64,000 nucleotides of DNA from Lachnospiraceae bacterium (GTDB taxonomy: Bacteria; Bacillota_A; Clostridia; Lachnospirales; Lachnospiraceae), in the NCBI GenBank assembly GCA_017626435.1, contig JAGAIR010000008.1, positions 1-64,000 of the forward strand, written 5' to 3'. The number at the start of each line of letters is the position of its first letter. The first letter of the stretch is position 1. The translations under genes were made by a program, and so were the position numbers. This document shows positions 50,368 to 60,125 of the stretch, piece by piece. The notes beneath the pieces were generated by a model. That model did no database searches. It saw only the letters and a list, made by a program, of their open reading frames with translations, and was not told the DNA's origin.

Positions 50368-52686
50368 ATGATTGTTTTGTTCTTGTTATACCGGGCATTT
50401 TATTCCGCAAGGGATGATGCCCGGTATTATATTTTTCAGGGTATCTGGGAAGAAACAGCAGAAGCTGAGGTGGTTGGACAGGTAGATTATCTTCAACTGC
50501 GTCAGGGACAGGACAGAACAGTCAGCACTAGCATCTATTTGAAAAAATGCAAAATCTATTTGAAAAAAGAACATAAGAATTTTTATCTAAAACGGCTTCT
50601 GGTTTATTGTGACAACCAGGTGGATTTAGAACCGGGGAACCAAATACATATTCAGGGAGAGATAAAAGAATTTACGGTTTCTTCCAATCCGGGGCAGTTT
50701 GATCAGAAATCATATTACAAAGAAAAGGGAATTTACTATCAATTTCAGTCAGAGAGGTATCAGATCATCGATTCCCGGTATTCTGTCTGGCAAAAAACGT
50801 TGTACGGTATCAGGGACAAAATGGCAGAGGTGTATCAGGCAGCTTTGCCGGAAAAAGAAGGTGGTATCATTACCGCAATGATCTTGGGGGACAAGTCTTT
50901 GCTGGATATGGATATCAAAAAACTGTACCAGGAGAATGGAATCGGACATTTACTTGCTATCAGCGGACTTCATATTACGATATTAGGAATGGCACTTTAC
51001 CGGCTGTTACAGCGAATGGGGATTCCGGCAAAAGGCTGTGTTCTGTTTTGTATTCTGGTCCTGTTCTGTTATGGAAGAATGACAGACTTTAGTATCTCTA
51101 CCAGCCGGGCAGTGATCATGATGATCTTATTTCTGGCAGCACAATGGATAGGCAGGACTTATGATATGAAAAGTGCACTGGCATTTAGTGGCATCTGGAT
51201 ACTTCTTCAAAAACCATTTGCCCTGTTTTCCTGCAGCTTTTTATTATCCTTTGGTGCGATGACAGGGATTGGAATCATCCTGCCGGTTTTATGCCGTCTG
51301 GTCTATGGTGGGGAGGAAAAGCAAAGAGAACGAAAACGCAGACGGCACCGTTGGGAAAAAGAGATAACGGCAAATTACCGCTTTGGGAAAGTGGCTGTAT
51401 CCGGTTGCCGGTTGAGAGACCATATCATTTCTATGTTATTGACCAGTATATCTGTGCAGCTTATGACTCTTCCGGTGCTTTTATATTTTTTCTTTGAGAT
51501 ACCTCTCTATGGAATTGTGATCAATCTGTTTGTCATTCCCCTTGCCTCTTTTGTGGTTCTTCTGGCGTTTGCAGGAGGCAGTATGGGATGTCTGTGTCTG
51601 CCTCTGGGGAAGCTATTACTTGGGAGTGTCTATTATCTGCTGCGGTTTTATGAGAAAATCTGTCGTTTTTTTCAACACCTTCCGGGACAGATTCAGATAT
51701 TGGGGCGTCCGTCTGTATGGGAGATCATACTGTATTATATTGGATTATCTGGTCTCCTGGTTATAATATGGTGGAGAGCAGAACAAAAAGGGGAAGTTTC
51801 GTACAGATTCCTGGCTGGCTTTTTTGTGTTGGGATTGCTCTTTTATCCAGTTAGGCAAACGGGATTTCAGATGACTTTTCTGGATGTGGGTCAGGGAGAT
51901 GGAATCGTTATTCGTAGTGCCTCTGGGGAAATTATTCTTCTGGATGGCGGAAGCAGCAGTGTTTCAGGAGTAGGGACCTACCGTATTTTTCCCTTTTTGA
52001 AGTACAGTGGGATACGCCGGGTGGATCATATGATCATGACCCATTCAGACGAAGATCATATCAGTGGTCTGATGGAGATTCTGAAGGAAAGTGGGGAAAG
52101 TGGATTCCGTGTAGAAAACCTTGTGGTGCCGGATATTCAGAACAGGGAAACTGGTTTTTTTCAGATAGTAAAACTGGCACGGGAAAAAGGAGTTTCCGTT
52201 ACATCACTTTCAGAGGGATATGTGCTGAGATGCGGGGAATTATCTTTGACCTGCCTGAATCCGGAACAGGGAGCGTTAGTGGAATCTGCCAATGCCGGTT
52301 CCCTTACCCTGAGTATGCGGTATGGAGGCTTTTCCTGTCTGCTGACTGGTGATCTGGAGGGTGAGGGAGAGCAGCATGTAAAGCAGTTATTGAAAGATTC
52401 CCGAAAGAAATATTTGCTGCCGGATGCCTATACGATGCTGAAGGTAGCACATCATGGTTCTAAAAATTCAACTTCTGAGGAATTTCTACAGATGGTAACA
52501 CCACAGCTCGCGCTGATATCCTGCGGTAAAAAGAATTGGTATGGGCATCCCCATGAGGAACTGATAAAACGGCTTGAGGCGGAAAATAGTAAAATATTTC
52601 GTACGGACCAGTCAGGAGCAGTGTCCGTACGGATTAAGAAGGACAGGCTGTCTATCAGGGAATATAGTAGAAAAAATTCTAAATGA
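50368..52686 (+). CDS. comEC: ComEC/Rec2 DNA-uptake protein
   Basis: A 772-aa membrane protein (from ATG 50368). An N-terminal OB/DUF4131-like part is followed by the competence channel domain (about 180-480, GIGHLLAISGLHITILGMAL) with about ten helices. The C-terminal metallo-beta-lactamase domain (about 505-750) has FLDVGQGDGIVI, MTHSDEDHISGL (HxDxDH type) and KVAHHGSKNSTSEEF. It passes single-stranded DNA into the cell. The natural start looks to be codon 50335, with AGGGGTG 6 nt upstream and the usual R-R-P-F-V protein start after it. That codon is ATC, not ATG, and no other standard start exists before 50368. Last gene of the comEA run. Confidence 0.92.
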   Translation: MIVLFLLYRAFYSARDDARYYIFQGIWEETAEAEVVGQVDYLQLRQGQDRTVSTSIYLKKCKIYLKKEHKNFYLKRLLVYCDNQVDLEPGNQIHIQGEIKEFTVSSNPGQFDQKSYYKEKGIYYQFQSERYQIIDSRYSVWQKTLYGIRDKMAEVYQAALPEKEGGIITAMILGDKSLLDMDIKKLYQENGIGHLLAISGLHITILGMALYRLLQRMGIPAKGCVLFCILVLFCYGRMTDFSISTSRAVIMMILFLAAQWIGRTYDMKSALAFSGIWILLQKPFALFSCSFLLSFGAMTGIGIILPVLCRLVYGGEEKQRERKRRRHRWEKEITANYRFGKVAVSGCRLRDHIISMLLTSISVQLMTLPVLLYFFFEIPLYGIVINLFVIPLASFVVLLAFAGGSMGCLCLPLGKLLLGSVYYLLRFYEKICRFFQHLPGQIQILGRPSVWEIILYYIGLSGLLVIIWWRAEQKGEVSYRFLAGFFVLGLLFYPVRQTGFQMTFLDVGQGDGIVIRSASGEIILLDGGSSSVSGVGTYRIFPFLKYSGIRRVDHMIMTHSDEDHISGLMEILKESGESGFRVENLVVPDIQNRETGFFQIVKLAREKGVSVTSLSEGYVLRCGELSLTCLNPEQGALVESANAGSLTLSMRYGGFSCLLTGDLEGEGEQHVKQLLKDSRKKYLLPDAYTMLKVAHHGSKNSTSEEFLQMVTPQLALISCGKKNWYGHPHEELIKRLEAENSKIFRTDQSGAVSVRIKKDRLSIREYSRKNSK

Positions 52687-52711
52687 CAAATAAATGGCTT
52701 TGTGCTACAAT
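52683..52711 (+). promoter_or_regulatory. Promoter of purM operon
   Basis: ATGACA (52683-52688), 17-bp spacer, TACAAT (52706-52711), about 90 bp before purM. No riboswitch or PurBox was recognised. Confidence 0.5.
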
Positions 52712-52802
52712 AAATTTATCTTTGGGCAATTTGCTTTAATTTGTCTGAAAGAAGATGAAAGTACGAATATTTTAAATGCTGTAAAGCAGAATGGAGGCAA
52801 TC

Positions 52803-53831
52803 ATGGATTACAAGAATGCAGGCGTTGATATTGAGGCTGGTTACAAAGCCGTTGAACTGATGAAGAAGCATGTAGCAAGTACCATGCGCAGTGAGGTGTT
52901 GACTGACATCGGCGGATTTTCAGGTGCCTTTTCTCTGGAGAGCTTTCAAAATATGGAGCAGCCTACTTTAGTATCTGGTACAGATGGAGTAGGTACGAAG
53001 TTAAAGCTTGCTTTTGAAATGGACAAGCATGATACCATAGGAATTGATTGTGTAGCAATGTGTGTCAATGACATTGCCTGTGCAGGTGGTGAACCATTAT
53101 TTTTCTTAGATTATATTGCCTGTGGCAAAAATGAGCCGGAAAAGATTGCAAAGATTGTTAGTGGTGTGGCAGATGGCTGTCGTCAGTCAGAGGCTGCACT
53201 GATCGGTGGTGAGACTGCAGAAATGCCAGGATTTTATCCGGTAGATGAGTATGATCTGGCTGGTTTTGCAGTAGGGATTGTAGACCGTGCCAAGATGATT
53301 ACCGGAAAAAGTATTTCTAAGGGAGATGTATTGGTAGGGATTGCATCCTCTGGCATTCACAGCAATGGTTACTCTCTGGTCCGTAAGGTTTTTGACATCA
53401 AGAAGGATGCACTGGAGCGTTCTTACGAATGTTTGGGAGGGGCAACGCTGGGAAGTACCCTGCTGACTCCTACGATTATCTATGTGAAGGCATTAAAGAG
53501 TGTGAAAGATGGTGGTGTTACCATAAAAGGCTGCAGCCACATTACTGGCGGTGGTTTTTATGAGAATATACCACGTATGCTGCCGGAAGGTGTCAGAGCA
53601 AGTATCAAGGCAGACAGCTATCCAATTCCTCCAATTTTTGATATGCTGGCTAAGGATGGCGACATTGCAAGAGAAATGATGTACAATACATATAATATGG
53701 GTATCGGTATGCTTCTGGCAGTGGATGCAGCAGATGCCGATAAGACAGTAGAGCTGGTAGGTCAGTCAGGACAGAAGGCGTATATTGTGGGCGAGATCGT
53801 TGAGGGAGAAAAGGGTGTCGATCTAGTCTAA
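52803..53831 (+). CDS. purM: Phosphoribosylformylglycinamidine cyclo-ligase
   Basis: A 342-aa enzyme (AIR synthetase), the fifth step of purine synthesis, closing FGAM to AIR with [78 protein letters not shown] and [14 protein letters not shown] are the signature blocks. ATG 52803 follows GGAGG by 5 nt; ATG 52791 is inside that site. First of purM-purN-purD-glyA. Confidence 0.96.
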   Translation: MDYKNAGVDIEAGYKAVELMKKHVASTMRSEVLTDIGGFSGAFSLESFQNMEQPTLVSGTDGVGTKLKLAFEMDKHDTIGIDCVAMCVNDIACAGGEPLFFLDYIACGKNEPEKIAKIVSGVADGCRQSEAALIGGETAEMPGFYPVDEYDLAGFAVGIVDRAKMITGKSISKGDVLVGIASSGIHSNGYSLVRKVFDIKKDALERSYECLGGATLGSTLLTPTIIYVKALKSVKDGGVTIKGCSHITGGGFYENIPRMLPEGVRASIKADSYPIPPIFDMLAKDGDIAREMMYNTYNMGIGMLLAVDAADADKTVELVGQSGQKAYIVGEIVEGEKGVDLV

Positions 53832-53858
53832 TGGTCTAAAGAAAGGAAATGGCAAATC

Positions 53859-54482
53859 ATGCAGAAAATTGCAGTATGTGTATCCGGAGGAGGCACCAAT
53901 CTGCAGGCAATCATGGATGCGGTGTCAGATGGAACGATACAAAATACAGAAATTGCTGTGGTCATCAGCAATAAAAAGGATGCTTACGCACTGGAACGTG
54001 CCAGTAAGGCAGGGATTGAAGCGGAATATATCAGTCCAAAAGATTTTACCGACAGAGAGGCATTTGCGGATGCCATGTTAGATACTCTGGAAAAACATGA
54101 AGTAGATCTGGTGGTACTGGCTGGATATCTGGTTATTGTACCGAAAAAAATGATAAAGAAGTATCATAACCGGATCATCAATATTCATCCATCCCTGATT
54201 CCAGCTCACTGTGGTATGGGATATTATGGACTGAAGGTACATGAAAGTGTATTGGCAGCTGGAAACAAGGTGACAGGTGCCACTGTACATTTTGTAGATG
54301 AGGAAGCGGATCATGGTCCGATTTTATTACAGAAAGCAGTGGAAGTGTTGGAAGGAGATACACCGGAGGTTCTTCAGAAAAGAGTGATGGAACAGGCGGA
54401 GTGGAAGATCCTTCCACAGGCTATTGACCTGATTGGTGCTGGAAAAGTCAGCATTGTTGATGGCATTGCGCACATTGATTAG
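53859..54482 (+). CDS. purN: Phosphoribosylglycinamide formyltransferase
   Basis: A 207-aa GART enzyme moving a formyl group from 10-formyl-THF to GAR. VSGGGTNLQAIMDAV (about 8-22), IINIHPSLIPAHCGMGYYG (catalytic Asn and His, about 106-125), and VTGATVHFVDEEADHGPI with the catalytic Asp are present. It lies 27 bp after purM. glyA, three genes on, supplies one-carbon units for it, so the operon links the cofactor and the pathway. Confidence 0.95.
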   Translation: MQKIAVCVSGGGTNLQAIMDAVSDGTIQNTEIAVVISNKKDAYALERASKAGIEAEYISPKDFTDREAFADAMLDTLEKHEVDLVVLAGYLVIVPKKMIKKYHNRIINIHPSLIPAHCGMGYYGLKVHESVLAAGNKVTGATVHFVDEEADHGPILLQKAVEVLEGDTPEVLQKRVMEQAEWKILPQAIDLIGAGKVSIVDGIAHID

Positions 54483-54503
54483 TATGGAGGTTAGAAGGTA
54501 AAA

Positions 54504-55778
54504 ATGAAAGTATTGATTGTAGGAAGCGGTGGACGTGAACATGCCATTGCATGGAGTGTTTCACAGAGCAAACGGGTGGATAAAATTTATTGTGCACCTG
54601 GCAATGGCGGAATCAGCCAGATTGCAGAATGTGTAGATATCTCAGCAATGGAATTTGACAAGCTGGCAGATTTTGCACAGGAAAATCAGATCGATTTAAC
54701 AATCATTGGGATGGATGACCCGTTGGTTGGCGGTGTTGTGGATGTCTTTGAAGAAAGAGGACTTCGTGTGTTTGGTCCTCGTAAGAATGCAGCGATCATT
54801 GAAGGTTCCAAAAGCTTTTCCAAGGATCTGATGAAGAAGTACGAGATTCCAACTTGTCATTATGAAACATTCCATTCACCGGAGGAGGCTCTGCTTTATC
54901 TGGGAAACTGTCAGTTTCCAGTGGTGATCAAGGCAGACGGACTGGCTCTTGGCAAAGGTGTTCTGATCTGTCAGACACTGGAGGAGGCAGAAGCTGGTAT
55001 TGCTGCATTGATGCTGGACAAGCAGTTTGGCGATGCCGGTGATACAGTAGTCATTGAGGATTTTATGACCGGAAGAGAGGCATCTGTTCTTTGTTTCTGT
55101 GATGGAACCCATATTAAGCCGATGACCAGTGCACAGGATCACAAGCGTGCCAAGGATGGTGACCAGGGGTTGAACACAGGGGGTATGGGAACTTTTTCTC
55201 CAAGTCCGTTCTATACAGAAGAGATTCAGAAGTTCTGTGAGGAAAAAATCTACCAGCCTACTATGGATGCCATGAAGGCGGAAGGCAGAGACTTTGTTGG
55301 TATTCTTTTTGTCGGTCTGATGATGACAGAGGATGGTCCAAAGGTATTGGAATATAATGCCCGTTTTGGAGACCCGGAGGCACAGGTCGTTCTTCCGAGA
55401 ATGAAAAATGATATCATTGATGTGATTGATGCCTGCATTGATGGCAAGCTGGACGAGATAGACCTGCAGTTTGAGGATAATGCAGCTGTCTGCGTAGTAC
55501 TGGCATCTGATGGCTATCCAGAGCACTATGAGAAAGGGAAGCTGATTTCCGGACTGGAGAATTTTGAGGACAAGGATGGCTATTATGTCTTCCATGCCGG
55601 TACCAAAAGGACAGAAGAAGGGATCGTCACTAATGGAGGCCGTGTACTTGGTGTCACTGCAAAGGGAAAAGACCTGAAGGAAGCAAGAGCAAATGCTTAC
55701 CAGGCAACAGAATGGATTTCCTTTGAAAATAAATATATGCGCCATGATATTGGAAAAGCTATTGATGAAACGGTGTAA
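54504..55778 (+). CDS. purD: Phosphoribosylamine-glycine ligase
   Basis: A 424-aa ATP-grasp enzyme joining glycine to phosphoribosylamine. MKVLIVGSGGREHAIAWS, PVVIKADGLALGKGVLIC, GREASVLCFCDGTHIKPMTS and LEYNARFGDPEAQVVLPRM are the family motifs in order. It is 21 bp after purN. purH and earlier steps are not in the window. Confidence 0.96.
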   Translation: MKVLIVGSGGREHAIAWSVSQSKRVDKIYCAPGNGGISQIAECVDISAMEFDKLADFAQENQIDLTIIGMDDPLVGGVVDVFEERGLRVFGPRKNAAIIEGSKSFSKDLMKKYEIPTCHYETFHSPEEALLYLGNCQFPVVIKADGLALGKGVLICQTLEEAEAGIAALMLDKQFGDAGDTVVIEDFMTGREASVLCFCDGTHIKPMTSAQDHKRAKDGDQGLNTGGMGTFSPSPFYTEEIQKFCEEKIYQPTMDAMKAEGRDFVGILFVGLMMTEDGPKVLEYNARFGDPEAQVVLPRMKNDIIDVIDACIDGKLDEIDLQFEDNAAVCVVLASDGYPEHYEKGKLISGLENFEDKDGYYVFHAGTKRTEEGIVTNGGRVLGVTAKGKDLKEARANAYQATEWISFENKYMRHDIGKAIDETV

Positions 55779-55827
55779 AGTAAAGGTAATAGCATTAATA
55801 TAATAAATTCAAATAGGAGGATGTGAA

Positions 55828-57069
55828 ATGTATTCATTTGCAGAAGTGGAAAACTTTGATCCTGCTCTTGCCAAGGCAATGGCAGACGAAACAGGAAGAC
55901 AGCGGGAAAATATCGAGCTGATCGCTTCCGAAAATCTGGTTAGCAAGGCTGTTATGGCAGCTATGGGAAGCACCCTGACCAACAAATACGCAGAGGGTTA
56001 TCCTGGAAAGAGATATTATGGCGGATGCGAATATGTTGACGTTGTCGAGGATCTGGCACGCGATCGTGCTATGGAGTTGTTTGGCTGTACTTATGCCAAT
56101 GTTCAGCCTCATTCCGGTGCCCAGGCAAATATGACTGTATTTTTTGCCCTGATGAATCCGGGAGATACCTTTATGGGAATGAACCTGGATCATGGCGGAC
56201 ATTTAACACATGGCAGCCCTGTTAATCTTTCCGGTAAGTATTTTAACTGTGTTCCTTACGGTGTCAATGATAACGGTGTGATTGATTATGACGAAGTAGA
56301 GAAAATTGCAAAGGAATGTAAGCCAAAGGTAATCGTGGCAGGAGCAAGTGCTTATGCCCGTAAGATTGATTTTAAGCGTTTCCGTGAAATTGCAGATTCC
56401 GTCGGGGCATATCTGATGGTAGATATGGCACACATTGCAGGACTGGTTGCTTCCGGTTATCATGAAAGCCCAATCCCATATGCGCATGTAACTACAACTA
56501 CTACCCATAAGACACTTCGCGGACCTCGTGGCGGTATGATTCTTTCCAGCAAAGAATTTGCAGAGGAAGTGAAGTTGAATAAAGCATTATTCCCTGGAAT
56601 CCAGGGAGGGCCTCTGATGCATGTGATCGCAGCAAAGGCTGTCTGCTTCAAGGAAGCACTGGACCCAAGCTTTAAGGAATATGGTAAGAATATCATTGAT
56701 AATGCACAGGCTCTCTGCAAGGGTCTCCAGAACCGTGGATTTAAGATTGTATCTGACGGTACAGACAATCATCTGATGCTGGTTGATCTGGCAGCAAAGG
56801 GACTGACTGGTAAGGAAGTAGAGAAATGGCTGGATGAGGCACATATCACCTGTAATAAGAATACGATTCCAAATGACCCACAGTCTCCATTTGTAACAAG
56901 CGGTGTCCGTCTTGGTACAGCTGCTGTTACTACACGTGGATTTAAGACAGATGATATGGATCAGGTGGCTGAAGCGATTGCACTGATGGTAAACGACCCT
57001 CAGGCAAATAAAGCAAAGGCGATAGAAATCGTAAAGACATTGACTGACAAGTATCCGTTATATGAGTAA
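55828..57069 (+). CDS. glyA: Serine hydroxymethyltransferase
   Basis: A 413-aa PLP enzyme turning serine and THF into glycine and methylene-[59 protein letters not shown] and the PLP-Lys motif [15 protein letters not shown] (Lys about 228) are present. AGGAGG is 8 nt before ATG 55828. It shares the operon with purM-N-D, providing both glycine for PurD and one-carbon units for PurN. A GC-rich hairpin follows. Confidence 0.97.
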   Translation: MYSFAEVENFDPALAKAMADETGRQRENIELIASENLVSKAVMAAMGSTLTNKYAEGYPGKRYYGGCEYVDVVEDLARDRAMELFGCTYANVQPHSGAQANMTVFFALMNPGDTFMGMNLDHGGHLTHGSPVNLSGKYFNCVPYGVNDNGVIDYDEVEKIAKECKPKVIVAGASAYARKIDFKRFREIADSVGAYLMVDMAHIAGLVASGYHESPIPYAHVTTTTTHKTLRGPRGGMILSSKEFAEEVKLNKALFPGIQGGPLMHVIAAKAVCFKEALDPSFKEYGKNIIDNAQALCKGLQNRGFKIVSDGTDNHLMLVDLAAKGLTGKEVEKWLDEAHITCNKNTIPNDPQSPFVTSGVRLGTAAVTTRGFKTDDMDQVAEAIALMVNDPQANKAKAIEIVKTLTDKYPLYE

Positions 57070-57075
57070 TCATCC

Positions 57076-57110
57076 GGGGTGCCGGGGCTTTTACCCTGGT
57101 ACCCCTTTGT
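57076..57110 (+). terminator. Terminator after glyA
   Basis: GGGGTGCCGGGG (57076-57087) pairs with CCCTGGTACCCC (57094-57105) using G-T pairs, followed by TTTGTCTTTG. The T tract is interrupted. Confidence 0.65.
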
Positions 57111-57155
57111 CTTTGCGGAGAAACAAAAAATCAGAACAATAAAATGGAGGTAGCT

Positions 57156-57791
57156 ATGTCGTTTAAGCAGAAATATTATGAGAATTTAGCGGAAAGTATC
57201 ATTGAGAAGTTTAATTTGCGAGGAATTGAGGGATACTATTGTGCAGACCGCGAGGAAGCAAATGCCAAGGCAAAGCGTTTTCTCACTCCGGGATGCAGTG
57301 TGTCCTGGGGTGGCTCCATGACGATTCAGGAAGTAGGTCTTATTGATGATCTGAAAGAATCCGACTATACCATTTATGACAGGGCGGAGGCAGTTACTCC
57401 GGAAGAAAAGAAGGAAATGTTCAGCCGGATTGTTACATCAGATTTTTATTTTATGAGTTCGAATGCTATTACGCTCAATGGAGAACTGGTCAATATTGAT
57501 GGTTCAGGCAACCGGGTGGCATGTCTTTGCCATGGCCCGGAGCATGTCATTATGATTGCGGGAATGAATAAAATAGTTCCAGACGTGAAAAGTGGAATTG
57601 CAAGAGTCCATAATATGGCGGCACCACCAAATGCATTGAGACTGGGGCTGGATACGCCTTGTGCGGAATATGGGAGATGCGCGGACTGTCTGTCCCAGGA
57701 TTGTATCTGTGCCCAGACTGTAGTGACCCGTTACTCCCGTGTGCCAGGCAGATTAAAAGTGATTCTGGTGGGCGAAGAGCTGGGATACTAA
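57156..57791 (+). CDS. LUD-domain protein (lactate utilisation family)
   Basis: A 211-aa protein of the LUD/DUF162 family (LutC-like). FNLRGIEGYYCADREEANAK, VSWGGSMTIQEVGLIDDLKE, FYFMSSNAITLNGELVNIDG, VIMIAGMNKIVPDVKSGIAR and RLGLDTPCAEYGRCADCLSQ are family blocks. The C-terminal CAEYGRCADCLSQDCICAQ cysteines suggest a metal site. No lutA/lutB partner is nearby, so a role in lactate oxidation is doubtful. ATG 57156 follows GGAGG by 5 nt. Confidence 0.85.
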   Translation: MSFKQKYYENLAESIIEKFNLRGIEGYYCADREEANAKAKRFLTPGCSVSWGGSMTIQEVGLIDDLKESDYTIYDRAEAVTPEEKKEMFSRIVTSDFYFMSSNAITLNGELVNIDGSGNRVACLCHGPEHVIMIAGMNKIVPDVKSGIARVHNMAAPPNALRLGLDTPCAEYGRCADCLSQDCICAQTVVTRYSRVPGRLKVILVGEELGY

Positions 57792-57822
57792 AGAAAAGGG
57801 TGTCAGAAAGGAGAACCGGTAT

Positions 57823-57996
57823 ATGAATGATTGTGAATCAGAGGAAAGGGAGGGCTATATGGTGAAAATCGAAGTGAATGTAACGAAGATTGTAAAATAT
57901 GTCTGTATTACAGGTGTTTTGATTGTCGGCTGTATTTTTGGAGAGAAGTGTTTTCGGGATTTTGTTGGATCCCGGTTTAAGGCTGACCATTCGTGA
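57823..57996 (+). CDS. Small one-pass membrane protein, unknown
   Basis: A 57-aa frame in the gap before topB, with AAAGGAG 8 nt before ATG 57823. It begins MNDCESEEREGYMVKIEVNV, has one hydrophobic segment (about 24-41, VKYVCITGVLIVGCIFG) and a basic end (FRDFVGSRFKADHS). Four cysteines. A second start, ATG 57859 after AGGGAGG, would give a 45-aa form. The good ribosome site and clear topology support a real gene; I know no family. Confidence 0.5.
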   Translation: MNDCESEEREGYMVKIEVNVTKIVKYVCITGVLIVGCIFGEKCFRDFVGSRFKADHS

Positions 57997-58034
57997 TGGA
58001 AGATTGAAATCTGGAAATAGAATAGGAAGAGAGT

Positions 58035-60125
58035 ATGAGTAAGGATTTGTTTATTGCGGAAAAACCCAGTGTAGCAAAGGAATTTGCCAGGACGCTGGGT
58101 GTATCCGGCAACGCGGGGCGGGGCTATCTGGAATCAGAGGCTTATGTGGTGACCTGGTGTGTCGGTCATCTGGTAACCATGAGCTATCCGGATGCCTATG
58201 ACCCGGCTTTGAAAAAATGGTCTTTGCAGACGATACCATTTCTGCCGGACCATTTTCTGTATGAGCTGATACCAGATGTACAAAAGCAGTTTCAGATTGT
58301 GGAAGAACTTCTGAACCGTCAGGATATCGTAAGAATTTATGTCTGTACTGACTCTGGGCGGGAAGGAGAGTACATATACCGTCTGGTGGACCAGATGGCA
58401 AAGGTTCCTGCTGACAAGGAGAAGCGGCGTGTCTGGATCGATTCCCAGACGGAGGAAGAAATCCAGAGAGGAATCCGGGAAGCAAAGCCTCTGGAGGAAT
58501 ATGACAATCTGGCTTCCTCTGCCTATCTGCGGGCAAAAGAAGATTATCTGATGGGAATTAATTTTTCACGGGTATTGTCTTTAAAATACGGACAGACGGT
58601 AATGAATTACCGGAAAAGTGATAAATGGTCTGCTATTTCCGTGGGACGTGTCATGACCTGCGTACTGGGAATGGTGGTACGAAGAGAACGGGAAATCAGG
58701 AACTTTGTGAAGACACCGTTTTACCGTGTGCTGGGGCATTTTGACTATCAGGGACAGACCTTTGAGGGAGAATGGCGGAGCGTGGAGGGCTCTGAGTATT
58801 TCCAGTCACCAAAGCTCTATAAAGAAAATGGCTTTAAAGAGCGGGAAGATGCCGTGAAGCTTTGTGAACAGCTGGGGTATCCGAAGGAATCTGCACAGAA
58901 TCTGTTTTCTGATGCTGTCAGCCAGCTGGCAATGGTAGAAAAGGTGGAACGCAAAAAGGAGAAAAAGAATCCTCCATTATTGTTTAATCTGGCAGAACTG
59001 CAAAATGTCTGTTCCAAACTGTTTAAAATCAGCCCGGATGAAACACTGAAAATTGTACAGGAATTGTATGAGAAAAAACTGGTGACTTATCCCAGAACCG
59101 ATGCCAGAGTTCTTTCTACAGCCGTTTCCAAAGAGATACAAAAGAACATCGGCGGTCTTCGGAATTATCCGATTGTAGAGGAAATTGCCCGGAAAATATT
59201 GGAAGAGGGCAGTTATCAAGCAATTGCTAAAACAAGATACTGCAATGATAAGCAGATTACTGACCACTATGCTATTATTCCTACTGGTCAGGGGTTTGGA
59301 GCATTAAGCAGTGTCAGTATGACGGCACAAAGAGTTTATGAGGTGATCGTCCGAAGGTTTTTGTGTATCTTTTATCCGCCGGCAGAGTACCAGAAGATCA
59401 GTCTGACAGCCCTTCGTCAGCCGGAACGGTTCTTTGCGTCTTTTAAAATTCTGGTAAATCAGGGATATCTGGAGATTGCCACTGCCTCCTTTGCGATCAA
59501 AAAGAGTTCACAGACGGAAAACGAAGAGGAAACCTTTGACCAGTCACTGATCGAGCTGATGAAAAAAATCAAAAAGGGAACGCAGATTACGCTTTCTACG
59601 CTGGAAATCAAAGAGGGGGAGACGTCACCGCCGAAACGGTATAATTCCGGTTCTATTATTCTTGCCATGGAAAACGCAGGACAGCTGATAGAAGATGAAG
59701 AGCTTCGTTCCCAGATTAAAGGAAGTGGCATTGGTACCAGTGCAACCCGCGCTGAGATACTCAGTAAGCTGGTAAAGATCAAATATCTGAAGCTCAATAA
59801 AAAGACACAGATCATCACTCCGGAACTGTTGGGGGAGATGGTGTATGATGTGGTGGATTCCTCTATCCGTTCTCTTTTGAATCCGGAGTTGACTGCAAGC
59901 TGGGAAAAGGGGCTGACTTATGTGGCAGAGGGAAGTATTACCGAGGAAGAATATATGAAGAAGCTGGAGGATTTTATCACCAGCCGGGTGAATGGAGTCA
60001 AGCAGCTGAATAACCAGGGGATGCTTCGGGCAAAATTCAACGAAGCAGCGGTCTATTATAAAAATTGTGGCGCAGATGATGCGAGCGGGAAAGGAGCAAA
60101 AAATGTACGAAAAATTAAAAAATAA
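58035..60125 (+). CDS. topB: DNA topoisomerase III
   Basis: A 696-aa type IA topoisomerase. The Toprim domain (1-150) opens LFIAEKPSVAKEFARTLG with the acidic triad in YVCTDSGREGEYIYRLV. The catalytic Tyr lies in KKLVTYPRTDARVLS (about 355). GSGIGTSATRAEILSKLVKI and ELTASWEKGLTYVAEGSIT are C-terminal blocks. It lacks the zinc fingers of TopA, as fits TopB. It decatenates DNA and resolves recombination intermediates. Chromosomal setting, not clearly on a mobile element. Its end overlaps the next gene by 23 bp. Confidence 0.93.
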   Translation: MSKDLFIAEKPSVAKEFARTLGVSGNAGRGYLESEAYVVTWCVGHLVTMSYPDAYDPALKKWSLQTIPFLPDHFLYELIPDVQKQFQIVEELLNRQDIVRIYVCTDSGREGEYIYRLVDQMAKVPADKEKRRVWIDSQTEEEIQRGIREAKPLEEYDNLASSAYLRAKEDYLMGINFSRVLSLKYGQTVMNYRKSDKWSAISVGRVMTCVLGMVVRREREIRNFVKTPFYRVLGHFDYQGQTFEGEWRSVEGSEYFQSPKLYKENGFKEREDAVKLCEQLGYPKESAQNLFSDAVSQLAMVEKVERKKEKKNPPLLFNLAELQNVCSKLFKISPDETLKIVQELYEKKLVTYPRTDARVLSTAVSKEIQKNIGGLRNYPIVEEIARKILEEGSYQAIAKTRYCNDKQITDHYAIIPTGQGFGALSSVSMTAQRVYEVIVRRFLCIFYPPAEYQKISLTALRQPERFFASFKILVNQGYLEIATASFAIKKSSQTENEEETFDQSLIELMKKIKKGTQITLSTLEIKEGETSPPKRYNSGSIILAMENAGQLIEDEELRSQIKGSGIGTSATRAEILSKLVKIKYLKLNKKTQIITPELLGEMVYDVVDSSIRSLLNPELTASWEKGLTYVAEGSITEEEYMKKLEDFITSRVNGVKQLNNQGMLRAKFNEAAVYYKNCGADDASGKGAKNVRKIKK

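Noticed and set aside
52687..52802. Purine riboswitch before purM
   Set aside because: No recognisable aptamer core or paired stems; only an ordinary promoter was seen.
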